Positions 15,101 through 22,323 are shown, counted from the first letter of the stretch. The stretch is DNA of 36,690 bases from Nocardia cerradoensis NBRC 101014 (GCF_000308535.1 NZ_BAFW01000379.1:1-36690), one strand, 5' to 3'. Translations and numbers: made by a program. Notes: a model not told the origin generated them from the letters alone.

Positions 15101-15902
15101 GCAGGCGGCGCGGCCGCGGGCGGTGCACCGCGTCGACGGTGCGATCGAGATCCGGGATGTGAGTTTCCGGTACCGGCCCGAGGACGCCGCCGTCCTGCAC
15201 GACGTGACGTTGCGTATCGAACCCGGGCAGCGGGTCGCGCTGGTGGGCGAGACCGGTGCCGGTAAGTCCACGCTGGTCAAGCTGCTGGCCCGCTACTACG
15301 ACCCGAGCGATGGGCGAATCCTGGTGGACGGCACCGATATTCGCGAGTTCCGGCTCGAGGACTACCGGAAACGGCTCGGCGTGGTGCCGCAGGAGCCGTA
15401 CCTGTTCGGCGATACCGTGCGCGACGCCATCGCCTACGGGAAGCCGGACGCCGATCCGGCGGAGATCGAATGGGCGGCCCGGGCGGTCGGAGCCCACGAG
15501 ATGATCGCCGGACTCGACCACGGCTACCACCACCCGATCGGCCCGCAGGGCAGGTCGCTGTCTTCCGGGCAGCGGCAACTGCTCGCCCTCGCCCGAGCTC
15601 AACTCGTCGAACCCGACATCCTCATCCTCGACGAGGCCACCGCCTCCCTCGACCTCGCCACCGAGGCCCGGGTTCGCGCGGCCATCGACGTGCTCACCGC
15701 GGGCCGCACCACGATAGTGGTGGCACATCGGCTGGCGACCGCGGTGGACTCCGACATCGTCGCGGTGATGGTGGGCGGCCGGTTGGCCGAGGTCGGCCCG
15801 CACGCGGAACTACTGCGAGCGGACGGAACCTACGCGGCGCTGTGGCGGGCGTATGTGGGGGCGTCGCGAAGCGAGGACGACCGCGAATCGGCGCGGTTGT
15901 AG
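12147..15902 (+). CDS. Fused ABC exporter with two TMD-NBD halves
   Basis: A single 1251-residue polypeptide with the order TMD1-NBD1-TMD2-NBD2, like mycobacterial Rv0194. NBD1 has Walker A GGAGSGKST (Lys380), but the Q-loop glutamine is Glu420 (IVFEDTHLM) and the Walker B catalytic glutamate is Asp501 (VLVLDDATSAID); its signature LSGGQ is normal. NBD2 has GETGAGKST, VPQEPYLFG and ILILDEATASLD (Glu1163), but its signature reads LSSGQ. A poorly conserved linker lies at about residues 580-670. One ATP site is thus degenerate and one canonical. The GTG start overlaps the stop of the monooxygenase gene. The substrate is unknown; export of a product, a toxic by-product or a drug-like compound are all possible. 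Confidence 0.9.
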   Translation: MSRTDSAADQGWVRYLLYRCLSHPRAVAGASVGALGSAALTAALPLVVRHVVDTLGDSRVPLAAAVTVLIVIGVLRFGLSMLRRVCSSTLSLGVQFDLRSDLFAALVRMPGREQMAVSTGQVVSRAISDITLIQMFLQLIPIVTGNAALLVAALVLMATMSLPLAGIALVLLPALWFVTRRSQRELFPANWDAQAQAAEVAMRVESAVAGVRVVKGFGQERRETGELERRARDLFRSRLRVVRITSRFTPAMAALPALGQVFILVVGGLLALHQSISLGTFLAFMTYLGSFVSPVRQFSTLLTVSQQGKASLDRVREVIDAGSGREPAAVPSPATAVAPPRIDLSGVSVRIGDTAVLDHLDLTIPAGSTVALAGGAGSGKSTLTALLPRLIDPDAGVVRLDGVDVREVPDLRGRVAIVFEDTHLMADTIRANVAYGRPEATDDQVWHALYLAAADDFVRRLPEQLDTPIGERGQRLSGGQRQRLALARALITDAPVLVLDDATSAIDAKVEQTIFERIAAEVQRRTTVVVAHRVSTLALADRVVILDDGRVAESGTLAELQESGALFATLFTPPDVAEIGAALRSTTDGVPTEILWAEPAEYGDESRTLEQMARAFSHHAAGAGGFARGGGMMTSAPPSGDVQALIDALPPVTGEPAVPETFTRTADPEFGLRRLLRPFAGPLLAGLGLVALDAIAQILIPVLVRYGIDRGVLVGARDVLLGAAALAAAVVLADWAISVAQVRVTGRAGERLLFGLRVKTFAQLQRLGLQYYERELGGRIMTRMTTDVDGLSSFLQTGLSTALTSSLTIGGVVIALLVIDARLAVVVLALMPILLAATVWFRRLSVPAYNTARDKVSAVNAYLQENVDNIKVTQAYRREARNQARFDRLSWEYRDARLRSQTLMAVFFPFIEFLSVVATAAVLAVGVHQVRGAALSAGTLIAFLLYIDLLFAPIQQLSQVFDSYQQAVVGVDRLGRLFAVEVATPQAARPRAVHRVDGAIEIRDVSFRYRPEDAAVLHDVTLRIEPGQRVALVGETGAGKSTLVKLLARYYDPSDGRILVDGTDIREFRLEDYRKRLGVVPQEPYLFGDTVRDAIAYGKPDADPAEIEWAARAVGAHEMIAGLDHGYHHPIGPQGRSLSSGQRQLLALARAQLVEPDILILDEATASLDLATEARVRAAIDVLTAGRTTIVVAHRLATAVDSDIVAVMVGGRLAEVGPHAELLRADGTYAALWRAYVGASRSEDDRESARL

Positions 15903-15935
15903 GGGCGGCGCGTCGATCCGCGCGGCCCGCGCCCC
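15902..15935. terminator. GC-rich hairpin between convergent genes
   Basis: GGGGCG (15902-15907) pairs with CGCCCC (15930-15935), and GCGCG (15908-15912) with CGCGC (15919-15923), leaving a six-base loop and a six-base bulge. It fills the gap between the exporter stop and the molybdoenzyme stop. Confidence 0.42.
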
Positions 15936-15936
15936 C

Positions 15937-17502
15937 TCAACGCACGCTGACCGTCCGGGAATGCCGGCCCGTCGCGCCGTCCGGCATCGGTGGACGGCGC
16001 TGAGCGGGCTGGGTGGTTCCGGTGGTGTCGGTGGCGCGGACGCGCAGGGTGTGGGTGCCCGGGGTGGCCTGCCACCGGTAGGTCCATTGCCGCCAGGTGT
16101 CGGGGGAGTATTCGGTGGTCAGGTCGGCGGCGTGCCAGGGGCCGTCGTCGACCTGCACCTGCACGGACGCGATACCGCGATGCTGGGCCCAGGCGACCCC
16201 GGCGACCACGACCGGGCCGGCGGGCAGGCTCGCGAAGGCGGCGGGGACGTCGATGCGCGATGCGGTCTTGATCGGCGCCTGTTCGGCCCACCCCCTCGCC
16301 GTCCAATACGCCTGTGCGCGATCGAATCTGGTCACTTCGAGGTCGACCACCCATTTGGTGGCGGAGACGTAGCCGTAGAGGCCGGGCACCACGAGCCGCG
16401 CGGGGTAGCCGTGTTCGAGGGGAAGCGGCGCGCCGTTCATGCCGACGGCGAGCAGGGCGTCGCGCCCGTCGGTCATCGCCTGGATCGGCGTCCCGGCGGT
16501 GAATCCGTCGGCGCTGCGCGACAACACCATATCGGCGTCGGGGTGCACGCCCGCCTCGTGGAACAGATCGGCCAGCCGGTATCCGGTCCACACCGCATTG
16601 CCCGCGAGAGTGCCGCCCACTTCGTTGGATACACAGGTGAGGGTGATCATGCGCGCGATCGCGGGCCGCCGACGCAGGTCGTCCATCGTGAATTCGACTG
16701 TGCGATCGACCATTCCGTGGATGCGCAGACGCCACTCGGCACTGCTGACCGCCGGAACCTGTAGCGCGGTATCGACCCGATAGAAGTCGGTGCCGGGTGT
16801 GACGAATGCGGTAAGCCCCGGCACCGAGCGGGTCATGGCCGGGCTGACGGGTGCGACGTCCGAAACTGGTTTCGGCACAACGAATCGCGACCGGTCCGCA
16901 GCCACGTCCCGCAGCCGCTGCGCCACGAATCGTCCGGCCGCCGCGGCGCCGACCGCGATCGCGCCGACGCCAGCCGCCATCGCCAGAAAACGCCGCCGCC
17001 CCAGTCGAATGCCATCGGAAGGATCGGCGTGTACCGGTATCCCCGCGCTGCCCAGCAGGAGCCGCAACGCGATCAGCCCCGCCACCACACCGGCCGCGGT
17101 CGGAATCGCGTACCACCACTGCGCATCCGGGCGCCGCAGTGCCGCACCGGCGATCGCGATACCCAGTACGGCGAATACCGCGCTGCCGATGCGGCGGCGA
17201 CGTTCGAGCACACCGCACAGTGCGGAAAGCGCCACCATCGCCGCGCCCATGGCGGCGAACAGCACATCCTTGTCGTGACTGCCGAAGCGCCGGATCGCCT
17301 CCTCGCGCAGTTGCCGCGGCGTGTGATCGACGACCGTCGCGCCGGCGGCGAAGAACGGCGAGGAGCGGGGATCCAGGATCGCGCCCACGAGTTCGCCGAT
17401 TCCCAGCACCGCCGCACCGGCCAGAACCCCGGCGAGCGCGGCGGCGGCGAATCCGAGCGTGCCGCGGTGCGCGGTGGGCCCGCGCGTACCCGTTTCGATC
17501 AT
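15937..17502 (-). CDS. Membrane-anchored sulfite-oxidase-fold molybdopterin oxidoreductase
   Basis: A 521-residue protein. The first ~190 residues hold about four membrane segments, then LGRRRFLAMAAGVGAIAVG, a Tat-like twin-arginine stretch with a further hydrophobic run. The catalytic domain carries MITLTCVSNEVGG with Cys290 as molybdenum ligand, then NAVWTGYRLADLF, GYPARLVVPGLYGY and SATKWV, all typical of the sulfite oxidase/YedY superfamily. The C-terminal Ig-like dimerisation domain follows (HRGIASVQVQVDDGPWH). Mycobacterial Rv0218 appears similar in layout. The true substrate (sulfite, sulfoxide or other) is unknown. ATG 17502 has GAGGAG before it. A SigK-type promoter lies directly upstream, and the gene closes the sigK-rskA group. 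Confidence 0.87.
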   Translation of the reverse strand: MIETGTRGPTAHRGTLGFAAAALAGVLAGAAVLGIGELVGAILDPRSSPFFAAGATVVDHTPRQLREEAIRRFGSHDKDVLFAAMGAAMVALSALCGVLERRRRIGSAVFAVLGIAIAGAALRRPDAQWWYAIPTAAGVVAGLIALRLLLGSAGIPVHADPSDGIRLGRRRFLAMAAGVGAIAVGAAAAGRFVAQRLRDVAADRSRFVVPKPVSDVAPVSPAMTRSVPGLTAFVTPGTDFYRVDTALQVPAVSSAEWRLRIHGMVDRTVEFTMDDLRRRPAIARMITLTCVSNEVGGTLAGNAVWTGYRLADLFHEAGVHPDADMVLSRSADGFTAGTPIQAMTDGRDALLAVGMNGAPLPLEHGYPARLVVPGLYGYVSATKWVVDLEVTRFDRAQAYWTARGWAEQAPIKTASRIDVPAAFASLPAGPVVVAGVAWAQHRGIASVQVQVDDGPWHAADLTTEYSPDTWRQWTYRWQATPGTHTLRVRATDTTGTTQPAQRRPPMPDGATGRHSRTVSVR

Positions 17503-17532
17503 GATCTCCTCGATTCCCAGGTGGGATGAGGA

Positions 17533-17559
17533 ATTCGTGCCGGGGGTCCGCGCGGACGG
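17533..17559 (-). promoter_or_regulatory. SigK-type promoter for the molybdoenzyme gene
   Basis: On the minus strand CCGTCC (17559-17554), a 15-base spacer and ACGAAT (17538-17533) match the layout of the two other sites in this locus. The published M. tuberculosis SigK consensus is CCATCC and CCGAAT with, from memory, a slightly longer spacer. The predicted transcript would start about 25 bases before the ATG. Confidence 0.55.
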
Positions 17560-17568
17560 CACCGATCG

Positions 17569-18306
17569 TCAACTCATCGGCATGGTGCCGATCGGCGTCG
17601 TCGTCGGAGCCGGGGAGCCACCCGCGGGTTCCACGGTGACGGCCAGCGCGTCGCCGCCGGAGTAGGTCGCGACCATCGGCGCGGATGAACTCGGCATCGA
17701 GTCCATCACTCCGGCCGAGCGCGGCGCGCCGGTGGGCGGTACCACCCACAGCTGGTACACATGGCCCTGCGGCGCGGGCGGCACACTGTCGAAAGCGACT
17801 GTGGCCGCGCCCATTCCGGTGGACGCGTGGACCATCAGCATGCCGCCGGTGCTCAGCGGCGCGCTCGCGGTGTGCGCATCCGGTTGTCGCATGATCTGCT
17901 CCGCCATCGGCGGATTCGCGGTCTGTCCGGCGTGTTGCTGGGCGACGATCCCGCCGCCGACTCCGGCCGCCACCACTACCGCGGCCGCCGCGGCCAGCCA
18001 CCGTAGCCGAGGCCTCCTGGACGGCCGGGTGAGCGGAACCGCGGCGGACGGATCGGCGGGCCGTGCCCGGTCGAGTGCGGCGAGGATGCGCGCTTCCAGT
18101 TCCGGCGCAGGCTCTTTCGCATCGAGGACCGACAACGCGCCCATCGTCTCGCGGACCGCGCGAACCACCACCGTGAAGGCCCGGCTCGTCTCGGGACCGG
18201 CGGCGGCGACGCGCTGTTCGATCTCGTCGCGCTCGGAATCGCCGACGGCGTCCAGGGCGTACGGATAGGCCAGGTCGAGCAGTTCGTGTTCGGATGTGTC
18301 AGGCAT
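17569..18306 (-). CDS. rskA: Anti-sigma-K factor RskA
   Basis: A 245-residue single-pass membrane protein. The cytosolic N-terminus has the RskA/ZAS-like helix bundle (HELLDLAYPYALDAVGDSER, then EIEQRVAAAGP). A membrane segment lies at about residues 100-122 (LRWLAAAAAVVVAAGVGGG), and the extracytoplasmic C-terminal domain has the RskA pattern VYQLWVVPPTGAPRSAGVM. RskA binds SigK and releases it upon regulated proteolysis. The ATG at 18306 overlaps the sigK stop by eight bases, so the pair is translationally coupled. It lies between sigK and the sulfite-oxidase-like gene. Confidence 0.9.
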   Translation of the reverse strand: MPDTSEHELLDLAYPYALDAVGDSERDEIEQRVAAAGPETSRAFTVVVRAVRETMGALSVLDAKEPAPELEARILAALDRARPADPSAAVPLTRPSRRPRLRWLAAAAAVVVAAGVGGGIVAQQHAGQTANPPMAEQIMRQPDAHTASAPLSTGGMLMVHASTGMGAATVAFDSVPPAPQGHVYQLWVVPPTGAPRSAGVMDSMPSSSAPMVATYSGGDALAVTVEPAGGSPAPTTTPIGTMPMS

Positions 18307-18946
18307 GGGAGGCAACCCCTGAAAGGCAGTTCTGGAGCCGCTTCAGCGCATCCCGGATACGGCTCTTGACGGTGGGGAGTGGCGCGTCGAGATGTTCGGC
18401 GACCTCTCGATAGGTGCGTCCGCTGTAGTAGGCCAGGGCGACCGCTTCTCGCTGGGTGGCCGTGAGGGTATCCAGGCAGTGCAGCACCGCCTGCTCCTCC
18501 AGGCGCTGACCGACGGTCTCCGCGACGGTGTCGTGGTCGCGGCCCAGATGGGCGTGGCCGAAGACGCGATCACGAACCGTCGCCGATTGCTCGGTGCGCA
18601 CCCGGTCCACGGCGCGCCGGTGCGTGAGCATCATCAACCAGCCGATGGGGCTGGCCAGTGCGGCGTCGTAGCGTTCGGCGGCCGTCCACGCCTGCAGGTA
18701 GACCTCCTGGGTGACCTCCTCGGCGGCGCTGCGGTTGCGCAGGATGCGCAATGCCAGCCCGAACACCCGCGCGCTGGTCGCCCGGTAGAACCGCGTGAAC
18801 GCGTCCCGGTTGCCGGTGGCGGCGGCCGCGAGCAGAGTCGCGAGCTCACGCTGCGCCTCCGCTCGCTCGCCGCCGCCCGGCGGACACGACGGGGCCTCGT
18901 CGGTGTCGGCCAGGCGGATCGAGGTGAACTCCGGATCGCCGGTCAT
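18299..18946 (-). CDS. sigK: ECF RNA polymerase sigma factor SigK
   Basis: A 215-residue ECF sigma factor. Region 2 is seen at about residues 45-115 (RVFGLALRILRNRSAAEEVT and WLMMLTHRRAVDRVR), and region 4 at 150-207 (LTATQREAVALAYYSGRTYR, then PLPTVKSRIRDALKRL). Cys157 and Cys207 are 50 residues apart, the same spacing as the redox-active Cys133/Cys183 pair described for M. tuberculosis SigK. The ATG at 18946 has GGAA upstream. The gene overlaps rskA, has a SigK-like promoter of its own, and lies downstream of a fasciclin lipoprotein of the MPT70/83 type, a known SigK target family. Confidence 0.92.
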   Translation of the reverse strand: MTGDPEFTSIRLADTDEAPSCPPGGGERAEAQRELATLLAAAATGNRDAFTRFYRATSARVFGLALRILRNRSAAEEVTQEVYLQAWTAAERYDAALASPIGWLMMLTHRRAVDRVRTEQSATVRDRVFGHAHLGRDHDTVAETVGQRLEEQAVLHCLDTLTATQREAVALAYYSGRTYREVAEHLDAPLPTVKSRIRDALKRLQNCLSGVASHA

Positions 18947-18974
18947 GAGCGCGTTCCTGCATGCATAGGAAGAG

Positions 18975-19001
18975 TTTCGACATGCCCGGCGTGCCGGATG
19001 G
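18975..19001 (-). promoter_or_regulatory. SigK-type autoregulatory promoter of sigK
   Basis: Minus-strand CCATCC (19001-18996), 15 bases, then TCGAAA (18980-18975). It shares CCCATCCGG and an internal CGGGCA with the fasciclin promoter at the same relative positions. Location 29 bases before the sigK ATG fits autoregulation. Confidence 0.6.
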
Positions 19002-19064
19002 GCGCGACCGGCGGAAAAGTTTTCGCAAGCCCGCGACCTGCGTCGACGCCGGCGTGAGAAGCGA

Positions 19065-19733
19065 TCAGGCCGGCGGCATCAGCACGGTGTCGATCATGTA
19101 CACCGTCGCGTTCGCGGTTTTCACCCCACCACAGACCACCGACGCGTCGCCGACCTTGATCTCATCGCCGGAACGGGCCACCTTCACCGTGCCGCCCTCG
19201 ACCGTCTTGTGCTCACCGGCGATGGCGTCGGGTGCGATCTGCCCCGGCACCACGTGGTAGGTCAGGATCTTGGTAAGGGTGGCGGCGTCGGTCTTCAGGC
19301 TCTCGATCGTGGCCGGCGGCAGTTTCGCGAACGCGTCGTCGGTGGGCGCGAAGACGGTGAACTGGCCGCCGTTCACCGTGTCGACCAGGTTGACCTGCGG
19401 GTTCAGCTTCCCGGACACGGCCGCGGTGAGTGTGGTCAGCATCGGATTGTGCGAGGCGGCGGTTGCCACCGGATCCTGCGCCATCCCCTCGACCGACCCC
19501 GAGCCCGAGGGCACCTGCTCGGCATAGGCCTTGCAGCCGGGGCCGACCAGGCCGGCCATGGCATCGGCGGCCGAACCGCTCGGCGACATCATGGTGCCGG
19601 TCATCGCGTTACCGCTCGTCATGGACGGCGACGATCCCGAACCGGAGTTGTCGTCGGAAGAACAGGCCGACACTCCCAGCAGGGCGGCCGACACGAGCGC
19701 CGCGGTGACGACAGCGCGCTGCATACTTTTCAT
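19065..19733 (-). CDS. Fasciclin-domain lipoprotein, MPT83/MPT70-like
   Basis: A 222-residue secreted lipoprotein. The signal peptide ends with the lipobox GVSAC (Cys24), followed by a Ser/Gly/Met-rich linker. The FAS1 domain covers about residues 75-220: NPMLTTLTAAVSGKLNPQVN, NGGQFTVFAPTDDAFAKLPP, LTKILTYHVVPGQIAPD and a closing NATVYMIDTVLMPP. This matches the mycobacterial MPT70/MPT83 antigens, which are SigK-regulated surface proteins of uncertain adhesive or signalling role. ATG 19733 is preceded by GGAGGAAAG. It is the first gene of the leftward SigK group, with a good SigK-like promoter about 60 bases upstream. Confidence 0.9.
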   Translation of the reverse strand: MKSMQRAVVTAALVSAALLGVSACSSDDNSGSGSSPSMTSGNAMTGTMMSPSGSAADAMAGLVGPGCKAYAEQVPSGSGSVEGMAQDPVATAASHNPMLTTLTAAVSGKLNPQVNLVDTVNGGQFTVFAPTDDAFAKLPPATIESLKTDAATLTKILTYHVVPGQIAPDAIAGEHKTVEGGTVKVARSGDEIKVGDASVVCGGVKTANATVYMIDTVLMPPA

Positions 19734-19794
19734 CGGTTCATCGCTTTCCTCCGGACGACCCCGCGGTCGCACAGCTCATTGGTGACGGGACGGA

Positions 19795-19821
19795 ATTCGC
19801 GCTGCCCGCCACCCCGGATGG
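19795..19821 (-). promoter_or_regulatory. SigK-type promoter of the fasciclin gene
   Basis: Minus-strand CCATCC (19821-19816), a 15-base spacer and GCGAAT (19800-19795). It differs from the reported mycobacterial -10 (CCGAAT) at one base. The start site would lie near 19788, leaving a leader of about 55 bases with a GGAGGAAAG ribosome site. Confidence 0.65.
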
Positions 19822-19874
19822 GACGGATTTCGCGCCGGCTCCTGTGCGGCTGCGAGCCCGCGAACACGAGTTAC

Positions 19875-19887
19875 TAGGCTGACCGCC
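19875..19887 (+). promoter_or_regulatory. -10 element suggesting a leaderless dcd transcript
   Basis: TAGGCT at 19875-19880 is followed by seven bases and then the GTG of dcd at 19888. No Shine-Dalgarno sequence precedes the GTG. This spacing places the transcription start on the start codon, a common arrangement in actinobacteria. Confidence 0.4.
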
Positions 19888-20487
19888 GTGCTGCTTTCCG
19901 ATCGCGACATTCGTGCCGAGCTGGCCGCCGGGCGGCTCGGGCTGGAACCGTTCGACGAGAAATTGGTTCAGCCGTCGAGTATCGATGTGCGGCTGGATCG
20001 AATGTTCCGGGTGTTCAACAACACTCGTTACACCCATATCGATCCCGCGCAACGCCAGGACGAGCTGACCACCCTGGTCGAACCCGGCCAGGGTGAGCCG
20101 TTCGTCCTGCATCCGGGCGAATTCGTCCTCGGTTCGACGCTCGAGGTCTGCACCCTGCCCGACGATCTGGCCGGACGCCTGGAGGGTAAATCGAGCCTCG
20201 GGCGGCTCGGCCTGCTCACCCATTCCACGGCGGGATTCATCGACCCGGGTTTCAGCGGTCACATCACGCTGGAGTTGTCGAATGTGGCGAATCTGCCGAT
20301 CACGCTGTGGCCGGGTATGAAGATCGGCCAGCTGTGCCTGTTCCGCCTGAGCAGTCCGTCGGAACACCCGTACGGCAGCGCGGCGGCCGGCTCGAAATAT
20401 CAGGGCCAACGCGGGCCCACGCCCTCGCGGGCATATATGAATTTCCCGCTGCCGCAGGATTCGATTCCGCAGCCCGCGGAGTCCTGA
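19888..20487 (+). CDS. dcd: dCTP deaminase (Dcd), actinobacterial type
   Basis: A 199-residue trimeric nucleotide enzyme. MLLSDRDIRAELAAGRLGLE is the typical start, VQPSSIDVRLDRMFRVF follows, and LEGKSSLGRLGLLTHSTAGF carries the active-site serine/arginine segment. FSGHITLELSNVANLPITLW and GQLCLFRL complete the fold, and the C-terminal GSKYQGQRGPTPSRAY is the lid over the triphosphate. The enzyme converts dCTP to dUTP; some actinobacterial members also go on to dUMP, which sequence reading does not settle. The GTG start aligns with the family N-terminus. The dcd and udg genes are neighbours in M. tuberculosis (Rv0321-Rv0322); here three genes separate them. Confidence 0.95.
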   Translation: MLLSDRDIRAELAAGRLGLEPFDEKLVQPSSIDVRLDRMFRVFNNTRYTHIDPAQRQDELTTLVEPGQGEPFVLHPGEFVLGSTLEVCTLPDDLAGRLEGKSSLGRLGLLTHSTAGFIDPGFSGHITLELSNVANLPITLWPGMKIGQLCLFRLSSPSEHPYGSAAAGSKYQGQRGPTPSRAYMNFPLPQDSIPQPAES

Positions 20488-20499
20488 ACAGCACTCGAG

Positions 20500-20530
20500 G
20501 CCGGCGCGGCCCGCAGCAGGCCGCGCCGGC
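20500..20530. terminator. 12-bp perfect hairpin between dcd and the NCS1 permease
   Basis: GCCGGCGCGGCC (20500-20511) and its exact complement (20519-20530) flank a seven-base loop. It lies between two convergent stop codons (20487 and 20542) and is the strongest bidirectional terminator in the window, although there is no U-tract. Confidence 0.8.
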
Positions 20531-20541
20531 TCGGCATCCGG

Positions 20542-22185
20542 TCAGCTCGGCGGCAGCACGTGCGCGCCCGATTTATCCGTCGACAGTGCCAGTGAGCTGA
20601 TGTATTGGATTTCACCCTCCGGTCCCGGAACCGCGGAGGCGATCATGTCGGGCCGTTCGAAGTCCATTCCGGTGACGTGGCAGGTGAGGGTTTCACCGGA
20701 CGGGTTGCCGTGTTCGTCGAACATGTCCAGCTCGATTCCGTCGTCGCCGCGGCGCAGGTAGTACTTGCCCCGGGTGAGAACCGCGGTGAGCGGGGTGGCG
20801 ACGAAGGCGATCACGACGGCGACGATCGGCGAATACGGTTTCAACGCGGCGCCGAAGACCCCGAAGAAGGTCATGATCGACAGCACCGCCGACAATCCGA
20901 AGCCGACCAGGCCGACGGGGTTGAAGTTGTAGAGCATGCCGCGCCGGAATTCGGGCTGTTTGGGCGAGAGCTTCAGCAGATACTTGTTGACCGCGATATC
21001 CGTTGCGACGGTGACGATCCAGGCGATACCGCAGTTGGCGTAGAAGCCGAGGATGTCGTTGAGGAAGTCGAACATATTGGCTTCCATCAGGATCAGCGCG
21101 ATCGCCAGATTCACCCCGAGGAATACCAGCCGGCCCGGATAGGTCTTGGTGACGCGGGTGAACGAGTTGGTCCACGCCAGCGAACCCGAATAGGCGTTGG
21201 TCACATTGATTTTGATCTGTGAGATGACCACCAGCACCACCGCGAGCGTCATCGCCAGCCAGGACGGAACCATATCGCGATAGATCTCCAGGAACTGATG
21301 CACCGGCTGATTCGCGATGTCCTGTGCTCCCGGCAGATTCGCGATCAGATAGACCGCGAGGAACAGGCCGACGACCTGTTTGACGGCGCCGAAGATCACC
21401 CAGCCCGGCCCCGCCAGCAACATCCAGCCCCACCACTTGCGCGCGTTCTCCGGAGTTTTCGGCGGCATGAACCGCAGATAGTCGATCTGCTCGGCGATCT
21501 GAGCGATCAGTGACAGACAGACACCGGCGGCCAGCAGCGCGCCGGAAAGGCTCACGCCCGCACCGTCCTTACCGCCGTAGGCGAAGAACGAGTCGATCGA
21601 TTCGGGATGGCGGATCAGCAGGAACGCGAACGGCAACACCATCAGCAGCAGCCACAGCGGCGTCGTCCAGACCTGCAGTTTCGCCAGCGTATTCATGCCG
21701 TAGACGACCAGCGGGAAGATCAGCACCGTGGAGAGCAGATACCCCAGCCACAGCGGGATGTGCAGGCCCAGATTGAGGCCTTGGGCCATGATCGAGCCCT
21801 CGGTGGCGAAGAAGATGAAGGTGAACGAGGCGAACACCAGGTTGGTGATCACCGAACCGTAGTAACCGAACCCACTGCCGCGGGTGATCAGATCCAGATC
21901 GATGTTGTAGCGCGCGGCGTAGTACGCCAGCGGAAATCCCGTGATCATGATGATGATCGCGAAGATTCCGATGCCCAGCAACGCGTTTCCGGTGCCGTTC
22001 GTGATGCCGATATTCGCGCCGATGGAGAAATCCGCGAGATAGGCGATACCGCCCAGCGCGGAGACGCCCACCACGGCCGGACTCCATTTGCGATAGCTGC
22101 GGGGCGCGAAGCGCAGCGTGTAGTCCTCGAGGGTTTCCTTCGTCGCGGCGGCAGCTGTCGCCGGACGGGTTTGCACATCAACCAC
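20542..22185 (-). CDS. NCS1-family nucleobase/cation permease
   Basis: A 547-residue membrane protein with about 12 hydrophobic segments. YTLRFAPRSYRKWSPAVVGV before the first helix, then GGIAYLADFSIGANIGITNG, and later NVTNAYSGSLAWTNSFTRVT are typical of purine-cytosine permeases (NCS1), which import cytosine, allantoin, hydantoin or related compounds with Na+ or H+. A ~70-residue hydrophilic C-terminal tail (RRGDDGIELDMFDEHGNPSG onward) faces the cytosol and is longer than usual. The GTG at 22185 has GAGGAG upstream. It is convergent with dcd; a nucleobase substrate would fit that neighbour, but this is inference. Confidence 0.85.
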   Translation of the reverse strand: MVDVQTRPATAAAATKETLEDYTLRFAPRSYRKWSPAVVGVSALGGIAYLADFSIGANIGITNGTGNALLGIGIFAIIIMITGFPLAYYAARYNIDLDLITRGSGFGYYGSVITNLVFASFTFIFFATEGSIMAQGLNLGLHIPLWLGYLLSTVLIFPLVVYGMNTLAKLQVWTTPLWLLLMVLPFAFLLIRHPESIDSFFAYGGKDGAGVSLSGALLAAGVCLSLIAQIAEQIDYLRFMPPKTPENARKWWGWMLLAGPGWVIFGAVKQVVGLFLAVYLIANLPGAQDIANQPVHQFLEIYRDMVPSWLAMTLAVVLVVISQIKINVTNAYSGSLAWTNSFTRVTKTYPGRLVFLGVNLAIALILMEANMFDFLNDILGFYANCGIAWIVTVATDIAVNKYLLKLSPKQPEFRRGMLYNFNPVGLVGFGLSAVLSIMTFFGVFGAALKPYSPIVAVVIAFVATPLTAVLTRGKYYLRRGDDGIELDMFDEHGNPSGETLTCHVTGMDFERPDMIASAVPGPEGEIQYISSLALSTDKSGAHVLPPS

Positions 22186-22264
22186 GATCTACTCCTCATC
22201 GTTCCCGCGCTCGGCGCGGCCTTTCGAGGGTGCAGGGCCGATGTGGTGTCCGTTTTGCCACTCG

Positions 22265-22280
22265 GTTACCGCCGTGTAAC
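22265..22280. promoter_or_regulatory. Inverted repeat GTTAC-N6-GTAAC in a divergent gap
   Basis: Perfect five-base arms at 22265-22269 and 22276-22280 lie between the NCS1 permease and the M48-like gene, about 80 bases upstream of the permease start. It is a candidate operator for one or both genes. Confidence 0.35.
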
Positions 22281-22323
22281 GCCCCGCGACGTGCGGTTTT
22301 GCGGTCTCCCTTTACCGTGGTGC

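Noticed and set aside
12855..15803. A 982-codon minus-strand frame opposite the ABC exporter
   Set aside because: The plus strand encodes all ABC motifs in order; the antisense product is a low-complexity Arg/His/Gly-rich sequence.
15937..17502. Calling the molybdoenzyme a true sulfite oxidase acting in the adjacent sulfonate pathway
   Set aside because: The superfamily also includes YedY/MsrP-type reductases with other substrates, and the gene is transcribed convergently from a SigK-type promoter, so pathway membership is not shown.
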